Counted from the stretch's first letter, positions 9,408 to 17,675 are shown. The stretch is DNA of 61,810 nucleotides from Pseudomonadota bacterium (GCA_018362935.1 JAHALQ010000008.1:1-61810); one strand, 5' to 3'. A program made the numbers and translations. Notes: generated by a model not told the origin, from the sequence alone.

Positions 9408-10211
9408 TTATTCCTCGTCATTTTTGACTTCAACGACTTTTTTGGCAATTTCCATATAATGGTCGGAGGCCGCGGGCGTTCCGGCATAGCCGAGTGAGTA
9501 GCCCTTGACGCGGAAACCGTAGGGATTGAAAGTATAATCAAACGAGCGCACGCCTTCTTCTTCGTCGGGGTCGTTTTTAATGTCAACGTAATAAACCCGC
9601 AGATACGCCCGCCAGATTCCGGTCTGCGGGTCGGGGAAGTCCTTGCTGGTCGTAATGGTGCGGAACTGCGCAAGCCATAATTCGTTGGTCAGCTGTTTAA
9701 TCCAGTCGATTTCGATTTTGCGGATGACCTGCTGGTCAATCAGATTGACAATGGCGTTATAATCCATTTTGTATATAAACTGTTGATAGGTTCCGATTGT
9801 CGACAGCTGAAAAAATTCCGAACTTCTGTCCCAGCGGTAAATCAGGTCGGCGTAGGAGTTGGGAATTTCATGCCGCAGCTTGATGTAGCGGCCGATAAGG
9901 TCTTCGCTGAGCAGCGACAGCGGGTTTCCGCGGACTTCTGCTGCGGCGGAACGTTTCAGGCTGCTGGTTGCGTTATCCACTTCATAGAAAGCGGGCGTGG
10001 ATTTTTTTTGCGGTAGCAGGATATAAACCGCCATCGCCAGCATAATGGTAATGCAAATGCTGAACACGCCCATAATCACCATAATCCGCGATGTCCACAA
10101 ATAGCGCCGCTCGGGCATCGCTTCAATATGCACTCGTTCGGGATACAGTCCCAGAATGTCGGGGCTTTTCTTTTCGCGATACCGGAATAATGCTGAAAAA
10201 AACATATTCAT
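9408..10211 (-). CDS. VirB8/DotI-like inner-membrane protein (paralogue 2)
   Basis: A 267-residue protein with a cytoplasmic N terminus (REKKSPDILGLYPERVH), one membrane helix at about residues 43-68 and a periplasmic domain with the alternating helix/strand pattern of VirB8 or DotI NTF2-like folds (YADLIYRWD, IWRAYLRVYYV, NPYGFRVKGYSLGY). VirB8 and DotI are core subunits of type IV secretion channels. It is a clear paralogue of the upstream 10227-11006 gene and lies 15 bases after it. No other secretion genes are nearby, so a role in a transport channel is inferred from fold resemblance only. Confidence 0.55.
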   Translation of the reverse strand: MNMFFSALFRYREKKSPDILGLYPERVHIEAMPERRYLWTSRIMVIMGVFSICITIMLAMAVYILLPQKKSTPAFYEVDNATSSLKRSAAAEVRGNPLSLLSEDLIGRYIKLRHEIPNSYADLIYRWDRSSEFFQLSTIGTYQQFIYKMDYNAIVNLIDQQVIRKIEIDWIKQLTNELWLAQFRTITTSKDFPDPQTGIWRAYLRVYYVDIKNDPDEEEGVRSFDYTFNPYGFRVKGYSLGYAGTPAASDHYMEIAKKVVEVKNDEE

Positions 10212-10226
10212 AAGCGGCTTCTTTCT

Positions 10227-11006
10227 TTAATAAGAAAAGCGCATGCTGCGGGCGTCTTTGGCGGTGTTCATATAGCTCTCCGGCTCGTCCGGGGTGCCGA
10301 CATAAGAGAGAGAGTAGTTCAAAACCAGAAAACCGAACGGGTTAAGCTCCCTCTGGCTGCGGTTGCTGTAATTAATGGTGGTGAAGGCAACGCGCAGATA
10401 AGCGCGCCAGATATTAATCAGCGGCACGGTTTCGCCCGGGTAATAGTCCATGGTGATAAACTGGGCGCTCCACAGGCCGCGGGTCAGCGGGCGCACCCAC
10501 TCGATTTCCACCAGCCGTACCAGAGAGCGCATTTTAAATTGCATAATGTTGTTTTGCGCGTCGTTGGTCGTAAAGTTCTGAAACACCGAGCGTGCCGACA
10601 GCCAGTAAAGCTGCGAGCCGGGAGCCCAGCGCGTGACGAGTTCGTCATAGTCGTTGCCGATGACATGGCGCAGCGAAATATATTCTTCGATAAAAAGTTC
10701 GGCAATCAGATCCTGCACCGGCATGGTCTTTTCCTGCACGTCGGTCAGTTCGAGCTGGCTGAAGTAGTTGTTTGTCTGCAAAAGCCGGGGATACGCGCCG
10801 CGCTGCGGGAGTAAGACATAAATGGCGCTTGCCAGCATCATTGAAAAACAGATGCTGATGCACGAAAAAATTACCAGTATTCGCGAGGTCCACAGATAAC
10901 GGCGTTCAGGCATGGCGTTGACATGGACTTTTTCCGGATAAAAGCCAAGCTGGTCGGGGCTTTTTTTCTCGCGATATTTGAATATGGTCTGAAAAATATC
11001 TAACAT
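10227..11006 (-). CDS. VirB8/DotI-like inner-membrane protein (paralogue 1)
   Basis: A 259-residue paralogue of the next gene: shared REKKSPDqLGfYPEkVH start, shared ERRYLWTSRI before the membrane helix, and a shared IWRAYLRV and NPFGFLVLNYSLSYVGTP in the periplasmic part. The start ATG has GAGGG six bases upstream. As with its partner, the plan of cytoplasmic tail, single membrane helix and small periplasmic domain suggests the VirB8/DotI class of type IV secretion components. Two adjacent diverged copies could form a hetero-oligomer. The adjacent divergent TolC-like gene may or may not be functionally linked. Confidence 0.55.
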   Translation of the reverse strand: MLDIFQTIFKYREKKSPDQLGFYPEKVHVNAMPERRYLWTSRILVIFSCISICFSMMLASAIYVLLPQRGAYPRLLQTNNYFSQLELTDVQEKTMPVQDLIAELFIEEYISLRHVIGNDYDELVTRWAPGSQLYWLSARSVFQNFTTNDAQNNIMQFKMRSLVRLVEIEWVRPLTRGLWSAQFITMDYYPGETVPLINIWRAYLRVAFTTINYSNRSQRELNPFGFLVLNYSLSYVGTPDEPESYMNTAKDARSMRFSY

Positions 11007-11169
11007 TTGCCCTCAAACTTTTGTTGTGTTCAAGATAAATTATATCCGGAAAAAATATCAATTTTATTAATTTTATACATCAAAGTTGAATAAAAGCAAA
11101 TAAATACTGTTAATATCCGAAATATTGGGCTAACCTAATTCCAGATAAGTGTACTTATAGGATATCAGG

Positions 11170-13074
11170 ATGAAGAAAATATTTGCTTTTGTGGTTTCTG
11201 CGGTCATGGCTTTGTCGGCGTGTTCGTCGCAGGATGATGTTGTTGTGGTTGACCAGCTGGCCGCTCCGGCGCCGGTGTCGTATACCGATTGGGACCGGGC
11301 GATTCGCGTTGATGCCGACTTGCAGACGATGTACGCCTCGACGCCGCGCAAGATAGAAAAGCCGATAGACATGTATATGGCCATGGCGCTGGCGCTCAAA
11401 TACAACTATACCCGCCGCGTCGTCAGCTATCAGCAAAGCCTGATAGAAGCCGGCAAAAGCCCGGCCAACCGTCTGCCGGAAATTTTTTCTTCCGCCGGTT
11501 ATGTCAACACCGCCAATCCCGGCGCCATGGATTCCGAACTGAAACTGGCTTGGAACATTCTGGATGTCGGCACGGTTTATTATCAGACTCAGGACGCGCT
11601 GTATCAGACCAGCGTTGCTTATGAACAGAGCCGCAAGGTCATTCACAACCTCTTGCAGGAAACCCGCGTTCTGTATTGGAAAACTTTGACCGCCCAGCGC
11701 CTGCTGCCGGTGGTTGACGATATGATTGAATACATGACCCTTGAGGTTGACGAACTCAATACCCAAACGGCCGAACTTGCCAAAAAGGGACAGAGCCTGA
11801 CCATGCCGGATTTGGTCAAGAAAAGAAAATACATGGAGGCTGTCAAAAAGCTTTCGGCGCTCAAGCGCGATATGGAAACCGCCGAAGTCCGGCTGGCTGC
11901 GCTTATGGGCTTCCACCCGTCGACGGAATACCGGCTGGTCGGCAAGGAATACGGCAACTTTGAACTGCCGGAAATCAAGAGTTCCCTGAGCGAAATGGAA
12001 TGGCTGGCGCTGACCAACCGTCCCGAACTGCGCGTACGCGATTTGGTCACCAATATTGAAGAAATCAAGGCTTCTTTCCATACTTTCGAAGACCCCGGCG
12101 CCCGCAATTACAAAAAAGACCCGAACTATTACAACCGCCTGTGGTCGAAAAAGGCCAGGCAAATCGGCATGGCGGCCTTTGAAAGCAACCGCAACCCGGA
12201 TGCCAAAGAACTGGAAACCCTGCGCCGTCAGCGTATGACAACTTTGGTGCTGAGCCAGGTTTACGTGGCTTGGGCGCGCTATATGTCGGCGCTTGAGGAT
12301 TATCAGATTAAGCACGAAATCGCCAATGTGTCCGAGGATATTGCCGAAGACACCACCGTCCAGGACGGTTCCAAGGCTGCCAAGAGCAAGCTGGAAGCCG
12401 CCCGCGCGATTGAAGACGAAGTTGAGGCTTTGCTTGCCTATGTCGATTTGCAGGATGCGCTGGGCAACTTGTATGCGACTTTGGGCATGGATGCGATTCC
12501 TTATTATATGCTCGGCGAAAAGCCGTCCAAGATTGCGGTCTATCTGCGCGGCGTGCTTGAAAAATGGCGCAAGGGCGAATTTCTGCCTGACAACCGTCCG
12601 TACCTGCTGGACGTTCCGGCCAAACGCCCGCCGGTAAACTTGTCTTCGTCCAAGCTGATGCCCGATGTCACGGTTGAAACCGGACAGCGTGTTGACGTGA
12701 CGATTCCGCAGGCCGTTTTCAATAAAATGGACTTCCGCGGCAAAGTGACGGCCAAAGCGGGACTGAAGGATGACAGCCCGCTGCCCGACTGGCTCCAGTT
12801 TAATGAAGAAACCAAGACTTTCAGCGGCGTGGCAATGCCCGGCAACATCGGCAAATATACCGTCAAAACCTATCTGACCGATGAAGACGGCACCACCGGC
12901 TATGTGATGTTTAACATTAAGATTGTCGATGTTTATGTCCCTTCCATGCAGATTAAGGGGCTGGCTCCCGGCCGCAGCGCGACGGTGCTCAAACGTTGCA
13001 CCGGCCCGCAGTGCTCGGATGAATACGTCAGCGAAGAAATCATCGGCGAAGATGTTGCCGTAAGTCCGCGCTGA
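11170..13074 (+). CDS. TolC-like outer-membrane lipoprotein with C-terminal Ig-like domain
   Basis: A 634-residue protein starting with a lipoprotein signal (AVMALSACSS, Cys at about residue 18). The central 400 residues are long amphipathic helices with the heptad-rich look of TolC-family efflux proteins (SLIEAGKSPANRLPEIFSS, ELKLAWNILDVG). The C-terminal 120 residues contain a putative Ig/cadherin-like module of the He_PIG type (PLPDWLQFNEETKTFSG followed by GKYTVKTYLTDEDG). TolC proteins end soon after the second helical hairpin, so this tail is an addition. The start has AGGATATCAGG upstream. Together with the two VirB8-like genes it might form a trans-envelope channel, which is inference. 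Confidence 0.6.
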   Translation: MKKIFAFVVSAVMALSACSSQDDVVVVDQLAAPAPVSYTDWDRAIRVDADLQTMYASTPRKIEKPIDMYMAMALALKYNYTRRVVSYQQSLIEAGKSPANRLPEIFSSAGYVNTANPGAMDSELKLAWNILDVGTVYYQTQDALYQTSVAYEQSRKVIHNLLQETRVLYWKTLTAQRLLPVVDDMIEYMTLEVDELNTQTAELAKKGQSLTMPDLVKKRKYMEAVKKLSALKRDMETAEVRLAALMGFHPSTEYRLVGKEYGNFELPEIKSSLSEMEWLALTNRPELRVRDLVTNIEEIKASFHTFEDPGARNYKKDPNYYNRLWSKKARQIGMAAFESNRNPDAKELETLRRQRMTTLVLSQVYVAWARYMSALEDYQIKHEIANVSEDIAEDTTVQDGSKAAKSKLEAARAIEDEVEALLAYVDLQDALGNLYATLGMDAIPYYMLGEKPSKIAVYLRGVLEKWRKGEFLPDNRPYLLDVPAKRPPVNLSSSKLMPDVTVETGQRVDVTIPQAVFNKMDFRGKVTAKAGLKDDSPLPDWLQFNEETKTFSGVAMPGNIGKYTVKTYLTDEDGTTGYVMFNIKIVDVYVPSMQIKGLAPGRSATVLKRCTGPQCSDEYVSEEIIGEDVAVSPR

Positions 13075-13304
13075 GTCGGCTTTTTCAGTGGATACATCCA
13101 AATTAAAAGTTGTCTTTTGTCAAACGCGCCTATTATATAGAGTGTGGCTGTTGAGCGGCCGCATAAAGGTGCAAGCCGGAAGTTAGGCGGGAATTTTAAT
13201 AATCACGGTTGTTAAAAGAGAGCGTCTTTTTATTAAAAAAGGGTCGCCCACAGTGTGTTTTGCATGCTGTTAAGAGGTTCAGCGGCGGCGGTTAAGTTTT
13301 TGTA
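13075..13304 (+). promoter_or_regulatory. Non-coding leader upstream of the DGR template repeat
   Basis: No gene is seen between the TolC-like gene and the template repeat. A candidate promoter has TTGTCT at 13110-13115 and an AT-rich TATTATATAG at 13131-13140. DGRs need a template RNA that starts upstream of the repeat, so this stretch likely holds its 5' part. Promoter strength is not provable from sequence. Confidence 0.4.
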
Positions 13305-13415
13305 TGGTCGTCTTCCGAGTATAATAGTAATAATTCTTGGAAACTCAATATGAATAATGGCAACCGGAACAACAACAATAAGAATAACAATAACTACGTC
13401 CGTAGTTTCCAGCTT
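13305..13415 (+). repeat. DGR template repeat (TR)
   Basis: This 111-bp block matches 16634-16745 in the flagellin gene at every non-adenine base. It is dense in AAT and AAC codons in the flagellin reading frame (15 of 37 codons), the usual DGR design because randomising adenines in AAY codons gives broad amino-acid choice without stops. All 18 substitutions in the variable repeat are at template adenines. The 3' end carries a six-bp inverted repeat ACTACG-tc-CGTAGT (13393-13406) shared with the variable repeat, in the place where the mutagenic-homology initiation signal is expected. TR lies 26 to 50 bases upstream of the reverse transcriptase start. Confidence 0.95.
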
Positions 13416-13441
13416 TTTTAATATAAGACAGAAAAACAGGC

Positions 13442-14779
13442 TTGCCGTTAATTAGGAACGGAAAAGTGCAGTATGAGCTTTTTGAAAACGCACTGTCGGG
13501 GCAGATTGCCCTTGAAGATGTCTTCAAGGCTTATTACGACTGCCGCAAAAGCAAGCGCCGGACAATCAACGCATTGTCGTTTGAGCTTGATTTCGAGCGG
13601 GAGCTGGTGCGCTTGTGGCAGGAGATAAATTCCGGAACCTACAAAATCGGCCGCTCAATAGCCTTCATTGTTCAAAAACCCGTCCAGCGAGAGGTTTTTG
13701 CGGCTGATTTTCGTGACCGCGTCGTACATCATTTGGTGATTTCCAAAATTAATTCGTTATTTGAAAAAGAGTTTATTGCCGACAGTTACAGCTGCCGCGC
13801 CGGCAAAGGCACGCTTTATGGCGTTAAGAGCGTTCAAACTCAGATTGAGGCGTGTTCCGAAGGCTATACGCGCGATTGCTATGTCCTTAAATTGGATATC
13901 CGCTCGTTTTTCATGAGCATAGACAAGACGATTCTCTATCGTATGCTGCATCAGTTCTTAAATGAGAAATATCATCAGCCGGATAAAACGATTCTGCTGC
14001 GCCTGATAAAACAGATTATTTTCAATTGCCCCGAAGACAACTGCGTCATCAAAGGCAGCCGCGCGGATTGGAACGGCCTGCCGTATTACAAGAGCCTGTT
14101 TTGGTCGGCGCGCTGCTGCGGGCTGCCGATTGGCAACCTGACTTCGCAGATTTTTGCCAATTTCTATCTTGACCGGCTCGATAAGTATATTACGGAGAAT
14201 TTGGGTTTTCGCTATTATGGGCGGTATGTCGACGACTTTGTTCTGATTCATCCTGACAAGAAAGTGCTGCTGGACGCGCGCGTCAAAATCGATTCCTTTT
14301 TGCGCTCCGAACTGCACTTAAATCTGCATCCTCTGAAATTTTATCTTCAGCATTATGCCAAAGGCGTGAAGTTTATCGGCGCGGTCATCAAGCCTCATCG
14401 CGTCTATGTGGGCAACCGCAGCAAAAGCAATCTCTATGGCAAAATTAATAACATGCTGCCGCACATGTCCCGCAGCCTGCAAAACACGCTTGCCGGACTG
14501 GATGCCCTGATGGCCTGCGCCAATTCTTACATCGGGTTAATGCGCCATTATAACACCTATCGTCTGCGCTGCCGGATTCTGGATAAGCTGGATAAGACTT
14601 TCCTGAGCGAGGCGCTTGAGTTTGCCCCGAATGCATCTAAACTGGCGGTCAACAAGCTGTTTCGCCCGCTGGAACAGAAAAAGCGGCAGCTTCGGCAGCA
14701 AAGGCTATACCGCCGCCGGCAAAGAAATGTCTGCCGCTCCGACATCATTATCTCCCATAACATAAAAGAAAAGGACTAG
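13442..14779 (+). CDS. DGR reverse transcriptase
   Basis: A roughly 440-residue reverse transcriptase with the catalytic YVDD at about residues 262-265 (RYVDDFVLIH) and the DGR hallmark IGNLTSQ at about residue 230, followed by IFANFYLDRLD. It copies the template RNA with adenine-specific errors into cDNA that replaces the variable repeat. The frame opens with TTG at 13442, but GTG at 13466 has AGGA eight bases upstream and is also a credible start. The C terminus is basic (RQQRLYRRRQR), suited to RNA binding. It sits between the template repeat and Avd, which begins three bases after its stop. Confidence 0.93.
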   Translation: MPLIRNGKVQYELFENALSGQIALEDVFKAYYDCRKSKRRTINALSFELDFERELVRLWQEINSGTYKIGRSIAFIVQKPVQREVFAADFRDRVVHHLVISKINSLFEKEFIADSYSCRAGKGTLYGVKSVQTQIEACSEGYTRDCYVLKLDIRSFFMSIDKTILYRMLHQFLNEKYHQPDKTILLRLIKQIIFNCPEDNCVIKGSRADWNGLPYYKSLFWSARCCGLPIGNLTSQIFANFYLDRLDKYITENLGFRYYGRYVDDFVLIHPDKKVLLDARVKIDSFLRSELHLNLHPLKFYLQHYAKGVKFIGAVIKPHRVYVGNRSKSNLYGKINNMLPHMSRSLQNTLAGLDALMACANSYIGLMRHYNTYRLRCRILDKLDKTFLSEALEFAPNASKLAVNKLFRPLEQKKRQLRQQRLYRRRQRNVCRSDIIISHNIKEKD

Positions 14780-14782
14780 AAA

Positions 14783-15136
14783 ATGGTACTATACAGCCAA
14801 CTGCCGATTTACAGGGATTCGTATCTGCTGCTGACCGAGATTTATCAGGTCACCAATAAATTTCCGCGCGATTACAAATATACGCTCGGCCAGGACATGA
14901 AGCGCGACGTGCTGTCGCTGTTCCGCGATTTGTACGGCGCCAATGTGTCGGTTGAGAACCGCCGTCAGCATCTGGATAACTTTCTGACCTCGTTTGAACT
15001 GCTGAAAATAGAAATCCGCCTGTGCGTCGACTTGAACGTGCTGTCCATCAAAAAACTGGCACAGCTGAGCCTGATTATGGACAGCATAGCCAAACAGGCG
15101 CAGGGCTGGCGCAAAAGCGGCAAAAAGGGCGAATAA
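14783..15136 (+). CDS. avd: Avd, accessory variability determinant of the DGR
   Basis: A 117-residue all-helical protein with the four-helix-bundle look of the Avd/S23 family: IYRDSYLLLTEIYQVTNKFP, then a Arg/Lys-rich helix around KRDVLSLFRDLYGAN, then LLKIEIRLCVDLNVLSIKKLAQLSLIMD in shortened form and a basic tail ending KSGKKGE. Avd forms a basic pentamer that binds the DGR reverse transcriptase and template RNA and is needed for mutagenic homing. It starts three bases after the reverse transcriptase stop, so the two are co-translated. The start ATG follows GAAAAGGACTAGAAA, with AAGGA in the end of the reverse transcriptase gene. Confidence 0.9.
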   Translation: MVLYSQLPIYRDSYLLLTEIYQVTNKFPRDYKYTLGQDMKRDVLSLFRDLYGANVSVENRRQHLDNFLTSFELLKIEIRLCVDLNVLSIKKLAQLSLIMDSIAKQAQGWRKSGKKGE

Positions 15137-15208
15137 ATTTGTGAATGGTGATGTTTGTAATTCGTTTAAAGACTTTACGGCCATTCCCGGGCGTATTTTC
15201 TTCTTTAT

Positions 15209-15309
15209 GTCATCCTCGGGCGGCACATATCTTTTTATTGTCATCCTCGGGTGGCACATATCTTTTTATTGTCATCCTCGGGCGGCACGAAGTGCCTGAC
15301 CCGAGGATC
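15209..15309. repeat. Tandem and palindromic intergenic repeat
   Basis: Two 31-bp units (15209-15239 and 15240-15270) differ at one base and are followed by a third (15271-15309) that completes a palindrome: CATCCTCGGG pairs with CCCGAGGATC across GCGGCACGAAGTGCCTGA. Related GTCATTCTCGGG/CCCGAGAAC elements occur at 17697-17735, 17880-17920 and 17948-17995 on the far side of the flagellin gene. This is a REP-like dispersed family, not a CRISPR: there are only three units and no unique spacers. Confidence 0.8.
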
Positions 15310-15329
15310 CATTCAAGCATTAATTCCGT

Positions 15330-15359
15330 GTCATTCCGGCGAAGGCCGGAATCCCGGAG
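15330..15359. repeat. Small palindromic repeat (CATTCCGGC type)
   Basis: GTCATTCCGGCGAAGGCCGGAATCC forms a short hairpin (ATTCCGGC with GCCGGAAT). Elements of this kind are dispersed widely in proteobacterial genomes. The rest of 15137-15540 holds no gene that I can support. Confidence 0.6.
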
Positions 15360-15543
15360 ATACCGGAACAGAACCAAAATATTATTATGTTATTGCGTAA
15401 TTTCGCCGGGCACATTGCCGGCGGAGTGGTTGTTTGGACAGAATGAAATAAGGGTTCACTATTGCCATACCCTGAAAATACAAGGCAAATTTTGAAAGAA
15501 ATACCACTAAAGATAAATATCTTGTGAAAAAAACTTTCAAAAA

Positions 15544-15572
15544 TTGGACATTTCGGAAAACAGGGGTATGAT
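15544..15572 (+). promoter_or_regulatory. Sigma-70-type promoter of the flagellin gene
   Basis: TTGGAC at 15544-15549, a 17-base spacer, and TATGAT at 15567-15572. The start codon lies about 24 bases past the expected transcription start and has GAGGA at 15593-15597. No sigma-28 or sigma-54 flagellar promoter is obvious, so this flagellin may be expressed apart from the usual flagellar cascade. Confidence 0.65.
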
Positions 15573-15601
15573 TAATAGTATTAAACGAAATGTGAGGATC
15601 A

Positions 15602-16687
15602 ATGGATAAAATCAGTCTGACCGCCAGTATGCGCAGCAATTTACGCAGCCTGCAAAACATAAGCAGGCAGGTTTCTGATACGCAAAACCGGCTCTCGACC
15701 GGCAAAAAAGTCAACGCCGCGATTGATAATCCGAGTTCCTATTATACGGCTCGGTCGCTGGACAACCGGGCAAACGACCTCAATGCGTTGCTCGATTCCA
15801 TGGGGCAGTCGGTTTCGACGGTCAAAGCGGCGACACAGGGTATTGAAACCGGTATCAAACTGCTTGAGCAAATGAAATCCGTTGCCGAACAGGCGCTGGA
15901 AAACCCGCTCAAGGCCGGCGCGGCCGAAGGCGGCGCGGTTAACCCCGGCAAAAGTGTCGAGGAGTTGGAAGCGGAAGGTTACCGCGTTGTGTCAACTGCG
16001 GCGGATTTGCAGGCGGCAATAACTGCCGGAGCCAAAATCGCGTTGGGCGGCGACATCACGCTTGACACAGCTTTGAATATTGCAGCGGCGGACGTCACCA
16101 TAGACGGCAACGGCCATACCCTCAAATATACGTCGGCGGCTGCCCGCGAAGCGGTAATTGCCATAGACGGCGCCGGTTCATCGGCGGACATCAAAAACCT
16201 CAATATAGAAGCTTCCGGCGACCGCGTTTACGGGATTCGCGTGACCAACGGCGGCTCATTGACCCTTGACAATACATCCGGTATCTGCGTCAGCGGCACC
16301 GGCGCGCAGAAGCTGGTCAGCGGCAATGCTGATTTATTCGACGGTCAAGGCAATACGCAGGCGATTCTGGATCAAATCGGCGCGGACGCATTGGCTGCCA
16401 CGGCTGCCAATCAGTTTTATGTCGGCGACAAAAACGGAGAATTCGGCCAGGGCACTTGGTATCTGCCGTCTATCGGCGAATTGATGCAGATGTACGGTAC
16501 AAATACCGGCGCAATGACCAGCGGTTCTGGCACCAGCGGAGCGATGGGCGATAATAAAACCTTGATAAACAGTGCTTTGACCACTTTGGCCGGCAAAGGT
16601 GCCGATGCGGCAGCCTTAACCAACGGCTATTATTGGTCGTCTTCCGAGTATAGTAGTAGTTGGTTCTTGGATACTCAATGTGGGTAG
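15602..16687 (+). CDS. Flagellin, N-terminal part with DGR variable repeat (frame-shifted)
   Basis: 361 residues before a TAG inside the variable repeat. Residues 1-105 are a clear flagellin D0/D1 N-terminal domain (MDKISLTASMRSNLRSLQ, STGKKVNAAIDNP). Residues 120-235 look like a beta-helical insertion (ITLDTALNIAAADVTIDGNG, then IKNLNIEASG and GSLTLDNTSG). Residues 245-352 resemble the lectin-like DUF1566/Lcl domain (FDGQGNT, GTWYLPSIGEL, YYWSSSEY), a known class of DGR target fold. The variable repeat begins at residue 345. One extra base there relative to the template moves the frame, so the C-terminal domain at 16688-17675 is not translated with it. Without the insertion one continuous frame of about 690 residues would result. 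This allele should not make working flagellin. Confidence 0.88.
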   Translation: MDKISLTASMRSNLRSLQNISRQVSDTQNRLSTGKKVNAAIDNPSSYYTARSLDNRANDLNALLDSMGQSVSTVKAATQGIETGIKLLEQMKSVAEQALENPLKAGAAEGGAVNPGKSVEELEAEGYRVVSTAADLQAAITAGAKIALGGDITLDTALNIAAADVTIDGNGHTLKYTSAAAREAVIAIDGAGSSADIKNLNIEASGDRVYGIRVTNGGSLTLDNTSGICVSGTGAQKLVSGNADLFDGQGNTQAILDQIGADALAATAANQFYVGDKNGEFGQGTWYLPSIGELMQMYGTNTGAMTSGSGTSGAMGDNKTLINSALTTLAGKGADAAALTNGYYWSSSEYSSSWFLDTQCG

Positions 16688-16745
16688 TGGCTACCGGACC
16701 TACGTCAGTAAGAATTACGGTAACTACGTCCGTAGTTTCCAGCTT
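16634..16745 (+). repeat. DGR variable repeat (VR) inside flagellin
   Basis: 112 bp aligned to the template repeat at 13305-13415. The outer 24 bases upstream and about 30 bases downstream are identical; between them 18 adenines of the template are replaced by G, T or C and no other base is changed. One extra base lies around 16652-16655 (template AAT against TGGT). The terminal inverted repeat ACTACG-tc-CGTAGT recurs at 16723-16736. The repeat lies in the middle of the gene rather than at its 3' end, so diversification alters an internal surface segment between the two conserved flagellin ends. Confidence 0.95.
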
Positions 16746-17675
16746 GTCGAAAATTGCTTTGACCCTTTAACCCTTTCTGACGCCTCCGGCGTCAGCGGCG
16801 GCGCAGCCGCCCCAAAAATCGGCGATGTTATGTATGCCGACAAAACCTATGGCTCAGCTGACGATTATGACGGCAGCAAAACGGCGGTCGGTATTGTTAC
16901 CGCCGTATCGGCGGACGGCCGCGATGCCACAATTGTCAATTTAAAAGACCTGACTTTCGGCTCAACAGGCAGCGTCGGCAATTTTGACCCCGACAATCCT
17001 TATGGGCAGAGCGCCAAATACAGTGCGCATACCACGTCGGCCAAATATAACGTAGATGTGACCGATATCCCGAACTATGACTACAATGCGCTTCTCAATG
17101 CAGTCAAGACCGGCGGTACGCTCAACGTCACCAATACGCCGTTTACCGCCGGCGGCACCGGCGGTGGCGGTACAGGCGCCGGAGTCGATTCCTCATGGCA
17201 GGATTCGTTTAACCGTCTTTTAAACCAGTATGATATGTTGATTGACGACAGCTCCTATAAGGGAGTCAATCTGCTGAAGGCGGATTCGCTCGAGGTTCGG
17301 TTTAATGAAAGCCGCACCAGCAGCCATGTTATCAACGGACAGGACATTTCTTCGGCGCAAATCGGGCTGGGGACGGCCGCTTGGGCAACGGCAGGCGACG
17401 TCCTGGATTCGCTCGACGAGATTCGCGGCGCAATTTCGACTCTGCGCAGCTACTCCGGCGCTCTCGGCAACAGCTATTCCATTATCCAAACCCGCCAGAA
17501 CTTTACCGACGCGCTGATAGACGTTTTGACCGAAGGCGCCGACAAGCTGACCCTCGCCGACATGAATGAAGAATCAGCCAATATGCTGGCGCTGCAAACC
17601 CGGCAGCAGCTGGCCGTCACCTCGCTGTCGCTGGCCTCCGAGGGCTCCGGCAGCATCTTAAACCTGTTCCGGTAA
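16680..17675 (+). pseudogene. Flagellin, C-terminal part displaced by the VR frameshift
   Basis: Open frame continuing from the variable repeat in the template-encoded phase (SGYRTYVSKNYGNYVRSFQL), with no start codon and ribosome site of its own apart from a GTG inside the repeat. It contains a segment resembling the first half of a DUF1566-like module (KIGDVMYADKTYG, KTAVGIV), a Gly-rich linker, and a flagellin C-terminal D1/D0 domain (WQDSFNRLLNQYDMLIDDSS, then ALQTRQQLAVTSLSLAS ending SILNLFR). It belongs to the same gene as 15602-16687 and would rejoin it if one base were lost in the variable repeat, so it may be switched off reversibly rather than decayed. Confidence 0.85.

Noticed and set aside
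11155..13101. 648-residue open frame on the minus strand
   Set aside because: It is the complement of the TolC-like gene; the translation has no family features and the plus-strand frame has signal peptide and domain structure.
15209..15309. Short tandem repeats resembling a CRISPR array
   Set aside because: Only three units without unique spacers, the last extends into a palindrome, and no cas genes are present.
16640..16690. Programmed ribosomal frameshift in flagellin
   Set aside because: No slippery heptamer or downstream structure is apparent, and the shift coincides exactly with a one-base length difference between TR and VR.
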